64,000 bases of DNA from NCBI RefSeq assembly GCF_001905725.1, contig NZ_LIWB01000001.1:865871-929870 (forward strand), given 5' to 3'. Below, in pieces: positions 41,288 to 48,759 of the stretch. This DNA comes from Streptomyces sp. CB02400. Lineage in GTDB: Bacteria; Actinomycetota; Actinomycetes; Streptomycetales; Streptomycetaceae. Made by a program: the position numbers and the translations under genes. Under the pieces are notes generated by a model that saw only the letters and a program-made list of their open reading frames with translations, was not told where the DNA came from and searched no databases. How positions within the stretch are numbered: the first letter of the stretch is position 1; each line of letters starts with the position of its first letter.

Positions 41288-42493
41288 CTAACCCTGGAAT
41301 CGATACTCTTCGAGCAGTCGGCGGCCGATGATCATTTTCTGGATCTCGGCGGTGCCTTCACCGATCAGCAGCATCGGCGCCTCCCGGTAGAGACGCTCGA
41401 TCTCGTACTCCTTGGAGAAGCCGTAGCCGCCGTGGATCCGGAAGGCGTCCTCCACGACCTCCTTGCAGTATTCGGAGGCGAGGTACTTCGCCATCCCTGC
41501 TTCAAGGTCGTTTCGTTCCCCCGAGTCCTTTTTGCGTGCCGCGTTCACCATCATCGCATGCGCGGCCTCCACCTTGGTAGCCATCTCCGCCAGCTTGAAC
41601 TGGATGGCCTGGTGCTGGGCGATCGGCTTGCCGAAAGTGTGACGCTGCTGGGCGTACCGGACACCGAGCTCGAAGGCACGCTGAGCGACCCCGCAGCCAC
41701 GCGCCGCCACATTGACACGGCCGACCTCGACACCGTCCATCATTTGGTAAAAACCTCGGCCGGTGACCCCGCCGAGCACCCGGTCGGCGGGAATCCGCAG
41801 GTCGTCCATGACGAGCTCGGTCGTGTCGACGCCCTTGTAGCCCATCTTGTCGATCTTGCCGGGGATGGTCAGGCCGGGGCGGACCTCGCCGAAGCCCGGC
41901 TCCTTCTCCACCAGGAAGGTCGTCATCGACCTGTGCGGCGCCGTGCCCTCGGGGTGACCCTCGTCACTCCGCACCAGAACGGCCACCAGCGACGACGTGC
42001 CGCCGTTCGTCAGCCACATCTTCTGGCCGCTCAGGACGTACGAGTCACCGTCCTTCACCGCCTTCGACGTGATCGCCGACACGTCCGAGCCGAGCCCCGG
42101 CTCCGACATCGAGAAGGCGCCGCGGATGTCGCCGGCCGCCATCCTCGGCAGGAAGTGGTCCTTCTGCTCCTGCGTGCCGTGCTGCTTGAGCATGTACGCC
42201 ACGATGAAGTGGGTGTTGATGATGCCGGACACCGACATCCAGCCGCGGGCGATCTCCTCCACGCACAGCGCGTAGGTGAGGAGCGACTCGCCCAGACCCC
42301 CGTACTCCTCGGGAATCATCAGACCGAACAGGCCGAGTTCCTTCAGGCCGTCGACGATCTGCTGCGGGTACTCGTCGCGGTGCTCCAGCTCGGTCGCGAC
42401 CGGGATGATCTCCTTGTCCACGAAGTCGCGGACGGTGGTCAGGATCTCCTGCTGGACGTCGGTCAGACCGGCGGTCTGGGCGAGGCGCGCCAT
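41288..42493 (-). CDS. mcd: (2S)-methylsuccinyl-CoA dehydrogenase
   Basis: 401 aa acyl-CoA dehydrogenase fold with FAD: AFSMSEPGLGSDVSAI (acyl-binding loop), QRHTFGKPIAQHQAIQFKLA, DAFRIHGGYGFSKEYEIERLYREA and GEGTAEIQKMIIGR. In the ethylmalonyl-CoA pathway it oxidises (2S)-methylsuccinyl-CoA to mesaconyl-CoA. The assignment rests on its place as the last gene of a ccr-meaA-mcl-mch operon; sequence alone would say acyl-CoA dehydrogenase. AGGAG precedes the ATG, which overlaps the mch stop by one base. Confidence 0.87.
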   Translation of the reverse strand: MARLAQTAGLTDVQQEILTTVRDFVDKEIIPVATELEHRDEYPQQIVDGLKELGLFGLMIPEEYGGLGESLLTYALCVEEIARGWMSVSGIINTHFIVAYMLKQHGTQEQKDHFLPRMAAGDIRGAFSMSEPGLGSDVSAITSKAVKDGDSYVLSGQKMWLTNGGTSSLVAVLVRSDEGHPEGTAPHRSMTTFLVEKEPGFGEVRPGLTIPGKIDKMGYKGVDTTELVMDDLRIPADRVLGGVTGRGFYQMMDGVEVGRVNVAARGCGVAQRAFELGVRYAQQRHTFGKPIAQHQAIQFKLAEMATKVEAAHAMMVNAARKKDSGERNDLEAGMAKYLASEYCKEVVEDAFRIHGGYGFSKEYEIERLYREAPMLLIGEGTAEIQKMIIGRRLLEEYRFQG

Positions 42494-43005
42494 CACTTCT
42501 CCTGCTGCTTCAGCTCCGGGCGGCCGGGCTGCTCGCCGCCGCGCTCCTTGATGTACGTCTCGGTCGGCACCATCACCTTGCGGCGGAACACGCAGACCAG
42601 GGTTCCGTCCTGCTTGTAGCCCTTGGTCTCGACGTACACGATCCCGCGGTCGTTCTTCGACTTCGACGGCCACTTGTCGAGCACCGTCGTCTGGCCGTAG
42701 ACCGTGTCGCCGTGGAAGGTCGGCGCCACGTGCTTCAGCGACTCGATCTCCAGGTTGGCGATCGCCTTGCCGCTGATGTCCGGGACGGACATGCCGAGCA
42801 GGAGCGAGTAGATGTAGTTCCCGACCACCACGTTCTTGCCGAAGTCCGTCGTCTTCTCGGCGTAGTTCGTGTCCATGTGGAGCGGGTGGTGGTTCATGGT
42901 GAGGAGACAGAACAGGTGGTCGTCGTACTCGGTGACCGTCTTGCCCGGCCAGTGCTTGTACACCGCCCCGACCTCGAACTCCTCGTAGGTGCGTCCGAAC
43001 TGCAT
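42493..43005 (-). CDS. mch: Mesaconyl-CoA hydratase, MaoC-type hotdog
   Basis: 170 aa single hotdog domain with the hydratase-2 motif NHHPLHMDTNYA, and FGKNVVVGNYIYSLLLGM on the central helix. It would hydrate mesaconyl-C1-CoA to beta-methylmalyl-CoA. Start ATG at 43005 with GGAGG upstream, 5 bases after the mcl stop. Role assigned from operon context. Confidence 0.85.
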   Translation of the reverse strand: MQFGRTYEEFEVGAVYKHWPGKTVTEYDDHLFCLLTMNHHPLHMDTNYAEKTTDFGKNVVVGNYIYSLLLGMSVPDISGKAIANLEIESLKHVAPTFHGDTVYGQTTVLDKWPSKSKNDRGIVYVETKGYKQDGTLVCVFRRKVMVPTETYIKERGGEQPGRPELKQQEK

Positions 43006-43010
43006 CGCCG

Positions 43011-44027
43011 TCACGCCTCCGGGATCTCGAACTTGCTGGTGCGCTGCATGCCGGCGGCGCGTCCCTTGCCGGAGACGACCAGCGCCATCTTGCGGCTGGC
43101 CTCGTCGATCATCTCGTCGCCGAGCATCGCGGAGCCCTTCTTGCCGCCGGCCTCGGACGTGTAGTAGTCGTACGCGTCCAGGATCAGCTCGGCGTGGTCG
43201 TAGTCCTCCTGCGACGGCGAGAAGATCTCGTTGGACGCCTCGACCTGGCCCGGGTGCAGCACCCACTTGCCGTCGAAGCCGAGGGCGGCGGCGCGCCGCG
43301 CGACCTCGCGGTAGCCGTCCACGTTGCGGATCTGGAGGTAGGGGCCGTCGATCGCCTGGAGGTTGTTGGCGCGGGCGGCCATCAGGATCTTCATCAGGAT
43401 GTAGTGGTAGGCGTCCGCCGGGTAGCCGGGCGGCTGCTCGCCCACGACCAGCGACTTCATGTTGATGGACGCCATGAAGTCGGCCGGGCCGAAGATGATG
43501 GTCTCGACGCGCGGGGAGGCCTGCGCGATCTCGTTGACGTTGTTCAGGCCCTGCGCGTTCTCGATCTGCGCCTCGATGCCGATCCGGCCGACCTCGAAGC
43601 CCATCGTCTTCTCGATCTGGGTGAGGAGCAGGTCGAGGGCCACCACCTGCTGGGCGTCCTGCACCTTCGGCAGCATGATGCAGTCGAGGTTCTGGCCGGC
43701 GCCCTCGACGACCGTCACGACGTCCCGGTACGTCCACTCCGTCGTCCAGTCGTTGACGCGCACGACGCGGGTCTTGCCGGTCCAGTCGCCCTCGTTGAGG
43801 AACTTCACGATGGTGTGCCGCGCCTCGGGCTTGGCGAGCGGCGCGCAGGCGTCCTCCAGGTCGAGGAAGACCTGGTCGGCGGGGAGGCCCTGGGCCTTCT
43901 CCAGGAAGCGCGGGTTCGAGCCCGGTACCGCCAGGCAGGAACGCCGGGGGCGAAGGCGGTTAAAAGAAAGGGGCGCGGTGGAGCCGCCCGCTGGAAGGGT
44001 GGTGGCGGGCGACGGGTGGGCGGTCAT
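43011..44027 (-). CDS. mcl1: Beta-methylmalyl-CoA/malyl-CoA lyase (HpcH/HpaI-CitE family)
   Basis: 338 aa. CitE-like barrel: RSCLAVPGSNPRFLEKA (CoA/substrate loop), QVFLDLEDACAP (Mg-binding Glu-Asp), VRVNDW, IEAQIENAQGLNNV (Mg-binding Glu) and WVLHPGQVEASNEIFSPS. It would split beta-methylmalyl-CoA into propionyl-CoA and glyoxylate. Residues 1-22, before NRLRPRRSC where I would expect homologues to begin, are an odd extension encoded partly by an AT-rich patch (43959-43970) resembling an intergenic repeat; the family core is intact. It overlaps meaA by ATGA. Confidence 0.87.
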   Translation of the reverse strand: MTAHPSPATTLPAGGSTAPLSFNRLRPRRSCLAVPGSNPRFLEKAQGLPADQVFLDLEDACAPLAKPEARHTIVKFLNEGDWTGKTRVVRVNDWTTEWTYRDVVTVVEGAGQNLDCIMLPKVQDAQQVVALDLLLTQIEKTMGFEVGRIGIEAQIENAQGLNNVNEIAQASPRVETIIFGPADFMASINMKSLVVGEQPPGYPADAYHYILMKILMAARANNLQAIDGPYLQIRNVDGYREVARRAAALGFDGKWVLHPGQVEASNEIFSPSQEDYDHAELILDAYDYYTSEAGGKKGSAMLGDEMIDEASRKMALVVSGKGRAAGMQRTSKFEIPEA

Positions 44028-46051
44028 GCGGGGACCTCCAGGGGGTCGAGCTTGTTCGCTTTGCGGATCTCGTCGACGATGCGGCCGATGATCCCGGTGA
44101 TGTCGAAGTCCTTCGGGGTGAAGACCGCGGCCACTCCGGCGGCCCGCAGCTGTTCGGCGTCACCGTTCGGGATGATGCCACCGGCGATCACCGGTATATC
44201 TGTGGCACCGGCCACACGGAGCCGTTCGAGCACGTCCGGCACGAGCCGGGCGTGGGAGCCGGAGAGGATGGACAGGCCGACCGCGTGCACGTCCTCGGCG
44301 AGGGCGGCGTCCACGATCTGCTCCGGGGTGAGCCGGATGCCCTGGTAGACCACCTCGAACCCGGCGTCACGGGCCCGTACGGCGATCTGCTCGGCGCCGT
44401 TGGAGTGCCCGTCCAGGCCCGGCTTGCCGACCAGGAAGCGCAGCTTGCCCACGCCGAGGTCCTCGGCCGTCAGGTCCACCTTGCGGCGCACCTCCGACAG
44501 GGCCGAGCCCTCCTCGGCGGCGACCGCCACCGGGGCGGACGAGACACCGGTCGGCGCCCGGAACTCCCCGAACACCTCGCGCAGCGCCCCCGCCCACTCG
44601 CCGGTCGTGGCGCCGGCGCGGGCGCACTCCAGGGTGGCCTCCATGAGGTTGGCGGTGCCGCGCGCGGCCTCCTTCAGCTTCTCCAGCGCCTTGCAGGGGC
44701 GCGGGTGGTTGAAGGGCGGCTGGTAGCGCGTGTCGCGCCAGTTCCGCAGCGAGGCGATGACACGGGCCTCCACCGCCGGGTCGACCGTCTGGATCGCGGT
44801 GTCCAGGTCGGCGGTCAGCGGGTTCGGCTCGGTGCCCTCGAAGGCGTTGACACCGATGATCTTCTCCACGCCGGACTCGATCCGGGCCCGCCGCTCGGCG
44901 TGCGAGGAGACCAGCTGGGACTTGAGGTAGCCGGACTCGACGGCGGCCATCGCGCCGCCCATCTCCTCGATCCGCCCCATCTCCGCGAGCGAGTCCGCGA
45001 CCAGTTGCTCCACCTTCGCCTCGATCACCTTCGAGCCCTCGAAGATGTCGTCGTACTCCAGCAGATCGCTCTCGTACGCCAGCACCTGCTGGATGCGCAG
45101 CGACCACTGCTGGTCCCAGGGGCGGGGCAGGCCCAGGGCCTCGTTCCAGGCCGGCAACTGCACGGCACGCGCGCGTGCGTCCTTGGAGAGGGTGACGGCC
45201 AGCATCTCCAGGACGATCCGCTGGACGTTGTTCTCCGGCTGCGCCTCGGTCAGTCCGAGCGAGTTGACCTGGACGCCGTAGCGGAAGCGGCGGTGCTTGG
45301 GGTTCTCGATGCCGTACCGCTCGCGGGTGACCTGGTCCCAGATGCGGCCGAACGCGCGCATCTTGCACATCTCCTCGACGAAGCGCACGCCCGCGTTCAC
45401 GAAGAAGGAGATACGGCCGACCACGTCACCCATGCGCTCCCGCGGCACCTGGCCGCTGTCGCGCACCGCGTCGAGCACGGCGATCGCGGTGGACATCGCG
45501 TACGCGATCTCCTGCACCGGCGTGGCCCCGGCCTCCTGCAGGTGGTAGCTGCAGATGTTGATCGGGTTCCACTTCGGGATGTGGGAGACCGTGTACGCGA
45601 TCATGTCCGTCGTGAGGCGGAGCGACGGGCCCGGCGGGAAGACGTGCGTCCCCCGGGACAGGTACTCCTTCACGATGTCGTTCTGGGTCGTGCCCTGGAG
45701 CTTGGTGATGTCCGCGCCCTGCTCCTCGGCGACGACCTGGTAGAGCGCCAGCAGCCACATGGCGGTGGCGTTGATCGTCATCGAGGTGTTCATCTGCTCC
45801 AGGGGGATGTCCTGGAACAGCCGGCGCATGTCACCGAGGTGCGCGACCGGCACGCCGACCCGGCCGACCTCGCCGCGGGCGAGGACGTGGTCGGAGTCGT
45901 AGCCGGTCTGCGTCGGCAGGTCGAAGGCGACCGACAGACCGGTCTGGCCCTTGGCGAGGTTGCGCCGGTACAGCTCGTTGGACGCCTCGGCCGTGGAGTG
46001 GCCGGCGTAGGTCCGCATGAGCCATGGCCGGTCCTTCTGACGCTCACTCAT
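44024..46051 (-). CDS. meaA: Ethylmalonyl-CoA mutase (MeaA/Ecm), coenzyme B12-dependent
   Basis: 675 aa. N-terminal acyl-CoA mutase barrel (LMRTYAGHSTAEASNELYRRN, FDLPTQTGYDSDH, QGTTQNDIVKEYLSRGT, WNPINICSYHLQEAG), a linker, and a C-terminal B12-binding domain with cobalt-ligand motif GLDGHSNGAEQ, GLSILSGSH and IAGGIIP. It converts ethylmalonyl-CoA to methylsuccinyl-CoA. Distinguished from methylmalonyl-CoA and isobutyryl-CoA mutases by its length, its fused B12 domain and its position 7 bp after ccr. Confidence 0.93.
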   Translation of the reverse strand: MSERQKDRPWLMRTYAGHSTAEASNELYRRNLAKGQTGLSVAFDLPTQTGYDSDHVLARGEVGRVGVPVAHLGDMRRLFQDIPLEQMNTSMTINATAMWLLALYQVVAEEQGADITKLQGTTQNDIVKEYLSRGTHVFPPGPSLRLTTDMIAYTVSHIPKWNPINICSYHLQEAGATPVQEIAYAMSTAIAVLDAVRDSGQVPRERMGDVVGRISFFVNAGVRFVEEMCKMRAFGRIWDQVTRERYGIENPKHRRFRYGVQVNSLGLTEAQPENNVQRIVLEMLAVTLSKDARARAVQLPAWNEALGLPRPWDQQWSLRIQQVLAYESDLLEYDDIFEGSKVIEAKVEQLVADSLAEMGRIEEMGGAMAAVESGYLKSQLVSSHAERRARIESGVEKIIGVNAFEGTEPNPLTADLDTAIQTVDPAVEARVIASLRNWRDTRYQPPFNHPRPCKALEKLKEAARGTANLMEATLECARAGATTGEWAGALREVFGEFRAPTGVSSAPVAVAAEEGSALSEVRRKVDLTAEDLGVGKLRFLVGKPGLDGHSNGAEQIAVRARDAGFEVVYQGIRLTPEQIVDAALAEDVHAVGLSILSGSHARLVPDVLERLRVAGATDIPVIAGGIIPNGDAEQLRAAGVAAVFTPKDFDITGIIGRIVDEIRKANKLDPLEVPA

Positions 46052-46058
46052 GTGGACC

Positions 46059-47402
46059 TCAGATGTTCCGGAAGCGGTTGATGGCGTCGATGTGCTTCGC
46101 GCGCTTCTCGTGGTCGCGCACGCCCAGGCCCTCCTCGGGTGCCATGCACAGCACGCCGACCTTGCCCTGGTGCGCGTTGCGGTGCACGTCGTGGGCGGCC
46201 TGGCCGGTGTCCTCCAGGGAGTACACCTTCGACAGGGTCGGGTGGATCCTGCCCTTCGCGATCAGCCGGTTGGCCTCCCATGCCTCGCGGTAGTTGGCGA
46301 AGTGCGAGCCGATGATGCGCTTCAGCGACATCCACAGGTAGCGGTTGTCGTACTCGTGCATGTAGCCCGAGGTCGAGGCGCAGGTGGTGATGGTGCCGCC
46401 CTTGCGGGTGACGTAGACGCTCGCGCCGAAGGTCTCCCGGCCGGGGTGCTCGAAGACGATGTCGATGTCCTCGCCGCCGGTGAACTCGCGGATGCGCTTG
46501 CCGAAGCGCTTCCACTCCTTCGGGTCCTGGGTGGACTCGTCCTTCCAGAACTTGTAGCCCTCGGCGCTGCGGTCGATGATCGCCTCGGCGCCCATCGACC
46601 GGCAGATGTCCGCCTTCTGCTCGCTGGAGACGACGCAGATCGGGTTGGCGCCGCCGGCCAGCGCGAACTGGGTGGCGTACGAGCCGAGTCCGCCGCTCGC
46701 GCCCCAGATGAGGACGTTGTCGCCCTGCTTCATGCCGGCGCCGTTGCGGGACACGAGCTGCCGGTACGCGGTGGAGTTGACCAGACCCGGAGCGGCGGCC
46801 TCCTCCCAGCTCAGGTGGTCCGGCTTCGGCATCAGCTGGTTGGACTTCACCAGCGCGATCTCGGCGAGCCCGCCGAAGTTCGTCTCGAAGCCCCAGATGC
46901 GCTGCTCGGGGTCGAGCATCGTGTCGTTGTGGCCGTCGGACGACTCCAGCTCGACGGAGAGGCAGTGGGCGACGACCTCGTCACCGGGCCGCCAGGCGTT
47001 GACGCCGGGGCCGGTGCGCAGCACGACGCCCGCGAGGTCGGAGCCGATGATGTGGTACGGCAGGTCGTGGCGCTTGGTGAGCTCGCTGAGCCGGCCGTAA
47101 CGCTCCAGGAAGCCGAACGTCGACAGCGGCTCGAAGATCGAGGTCCATACCGAGTTGTAGTTGACCGAGGAGGCCATGACGGCCACCAGGGCCTCGCCCG
47201 GGCCCAGTTCGGGCAGCGGCACCTCGTCGAGGTGGATCGACTTGCGGGGGTCCTTGTCGCGGGTCTCGAGGCCCGCGAACATCTCCGTCTCGTCCTTGTG
47301 CACGGTGATCGCGCGGTACGACTCGGGGAGCGGCAGGGCGGCGAAGTCCTCCGACGTGGAGTCGGGCGACTGGATCGCGGCCAGGATGTCCTTCACGGTC
47401 AC
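46059..47402 (-). CDS. ccr: Crotonyl-CoA carboxylase/reductase
   Basis: 447 aa from the GTG at 47402 (GGAGG 7 bases upstream). Zinc-independent MDR enzyme that reductively carboxylates crotonyl-CoA to ethylmalonyl-CoA with NADPH and CO2. Seen: VNYNSVWTSIFEP, HDLPYHIIGSDLAGVV, GFETNFGGLAEIALV, the NADPH loop WGASGGLGSYATQFAL and FEHPGRETFGASVYV. First gene of the five-gene ethylmalonyl-CoA operon that regenerates glyoxylate and makes propionyl- and methylmalonyl-CoA. Its products feed polyketide extender units and potentially the LnmK-like enzyme at the left of the window. Confidence 0.96.
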   Translation of the reverse strand: MTVKDILAAIQSPDSTSEDFAALPLPESYRAITVHKDETEMFAGLETRDKDPRKSIHLDEVPLPELGPGEALVAVMASSVNYNSVWTSIFEPLSTFGFLERYGRLSELTKRHDLPYHIIGSDLAGVVLRTGPGVNAWRPGDEVVAHCLSVELESSDGHNDTMLDPEQRIWGFETNFGGLAEIALVKSNQLMPKPDHLSWEEAAAPGLVNSTAYRQLVSRNGAGMKQGDNVLIWGASGGLGSYATQFALAGGANPICVVSSEQKADICRSMGAEAIIDRSAEGYKFWKDESTQDPKEWKRFGKRIREFTGGEDIDIVFEHPGRETFGASVYVTRKGGTITTCASTSGYMHEYDNRYLWMSLKRIIGSHFANYREAWEANRLIAKGRIHPTLSKVYSLEDTGQAAHDVHRNAHQGKVGVLCMAPEEGLGVRDHEKRAKHIDAINRFRNI

Positions 47403-47597
47403 GGTGTTGCCTCCGGCGATGAGCGCCCTGAGGGAGGGGCGCTGAGGGTTACGTCGGTGTGCTGCTGAGGGTTGAGGGGGTGCCGTCGGTTCGGCGGTGG
47501 TGCTTCGGCAGCGCTTGGTGTGCGCGGGAGGTTGCCTGTGACGCAGGCGTCCGGACGTGCGGGCGGTGGGCCCGCCGGGACTCGCCCGGACTCCTTC

Positions 47598-47626
47598 AAC
47601 GTATGGCACGCCGTGTCAGCCCGCAA
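47598..47626 (-). promoter_or_regulatory. Candidate ccr operon promoter
   Basis: Reading leftward, TTGCGG (47626-47621) and TACGTT (47603-47598) are spaced 17 bases. The transcript would begin near 47590, giving an untranslated leader of about 190 bases before ccr. Confidence 0.45.
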
Positions 47627-47737
47627 GGCACTGAGTGTCAGAACCTGGGCTCAGGTGAAATCTTTACGCATCAGATGAGCGATGATCGATCGAACGCTCC
47701 CTGAAACGCGTATGAAAAGGGCCTCTGACATGGCAAA

Positions 47738-47761
47738 ACGGCCACCCCGTGGGGTGGCCGT
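47738..47761 (-). terminator. Terminator of the TetR gene
   Basis: Arms ACGGCCACCCC and GGGGTGGCCGT, 11 perfect pairs, followed on the minus strand by TTTTGCC: a classical intrinsic terminator, 22 bases after the tetR stop. Confidence 0.85.
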
Positions 47762-47783
47762 CATCACAGCGGTGAGGGGCTGT

Positions 47784-48596
47784 TCAGCGCTCCTTGAGCG
47801 CCTGCTCGATGGTCCGCATCACCTCGTCCAGCGGGGCGTCCACATGCGCGACCGTCACCAGGACCTCGCCGTGCGTGGACGCCGAGGAGGCGGGCGGCTT
47901 CGGCGGCGCGGTGCGCCGGCCCGCCATGATCCCGCTGCCGAAGGTCTTGCGGACGATCGCGAAGGCGTGGTCGAGCTGGGCCTCGACATCGCCCTGGCCG
48001 TCGGCCCGCAGCCAGCGCCGCAGCACGTGGTTGTGCGCGGTGACCACGGCGGACGCGGCGACCTCCGCCAGCAGCGGGTCGTCGTTGGCGTCGTCGTCGT
48101 GCGCGTGCTCGTCGAAGTGGCCGAGCAGATAGCGGGTGAAGAGGCGCTCGTAGCGGGCCACCGACGCGATCTCCGCCTCGCGCAGGGTGGGCACCTCGCG
48201 CGTCAGCCTGTAGCGGGCGACCGAGATCTCCGGCCGCGCCGCGTACATCTTCATGACCTCCTTGATGCCACGGCACACCGTGTCGAGCGGATGCTCGTGC
48301 GCGGGGGCGGCGTTGAGCACCGCCTCGGCGCGGACCAGGGTGTCGTCGTGGTCGGGGAAGATCGCCTCCTCCTTGGAACGGAAGTGGCGGAAGAAGGTGC
48401 GGCGGGCGACCCCGGCGGCGGCCGCGATCTCGTCGACGGTGGTGGCCTCGTACCCCTTGGTCGCGAACAGCTCCATCGCGGCGGCCGCCAGTTCCCGGCG
48501 CATTTTGAGCCGCTGGGCGGCGGCGCGAGAGCCTGCGGCGCTTTCCGGCGGCTCGGTCGTGGCGGGTGTACGTACGGACTTGGCGGGCTGGGACAT
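47784..48596 (-). CDS. TetR-family transcriptional regulator
   Basis: 270 aa from the ATG at 48596 (one 6 codons upstream is possible). The N-terminal helix-turn-helix is clear: RRELAAAAMELFATKGYEATT then VDEIAAAAGVARRTFFRHF. The C-terminal ligand domain is long and ends in a ~45-residue tail. It lies divergent-side of ccr with its own terminator and just downstream of the 3-hydroxyacyl-CoA dehydrogenase gene on the same strand; control of acyl-CoA genes is plausible but unproven. Confidence 0.88.
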   Translation of the reverse strand: MSQPAKSVRTPATTEPPESAAGSRAAAQRLKMRRELAAAAMELFATKGYEATTVDEIAAAAGVARRTFFRHFRSKEEAIFPDHDDTLVRAEAVLNAAPAHEHPLDTVCRGIKEVMKMYAARPEISVARYRLTREVPTLREAEIASVARYERLFTRYLLGHFDEHAHDDDANDDPLLAEVAASAVVTAHNHVLRRWLRADGQGDVEAQLDHAFAIVRKTFGSGIMAGRRTAPPKPPASSASTHGEVLVTVAHVDAPLDEVMRTIEQALKER

Positions 48597-48645
48597 GCCC
48601 TGAACGTACTGCATGTGCGCAGCTCGGTGCGCATGACCGGGGGTT

Positions 48646-48668
48646 CCCCCGCCCTCGGCGGGCGGGGG
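48646..48668 (-). terminator. Hairpin after the 3-hydroxyacyl-CoA dehydrogenase gene
   Basis: Arms CCCCCGCCC (48646-48654) and GGGCGGGGG (48660-48668), loop of 5, about 90 bases beyond the dehydrogenase stop and before tetR. No U-tract, so only a candidate. Confidence 0.5.
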
Positions 48669-48759
48669 AGGGGCACTGTGGGCCGGTGGCGGGAACCGGT
48701 CGGGGTCGAGCAGTCCGCCCCACTCCGCGCCACCCTCGAACCGGTCGCCGGGGCGCGGC

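Larger units (their letters stand above)
47403..47783. other. Intergenic region upstream of ccr
   Basis: 381 bp holding the ccr promoter candidate at 47598-47626, a long untranslated leader between it and the GTG at 47402, and the TetR-gene terminator at 47738-47761. No gene is supported here. Confidence 0.7.

Noticed and set aside
41288..47402. Treating the ethylmalonyl-CoA operon as a novel system
   Set aside because: Gene content and order match the known ethylmalonyl-CoA pathway; only the lyase N-terminus is unusual.
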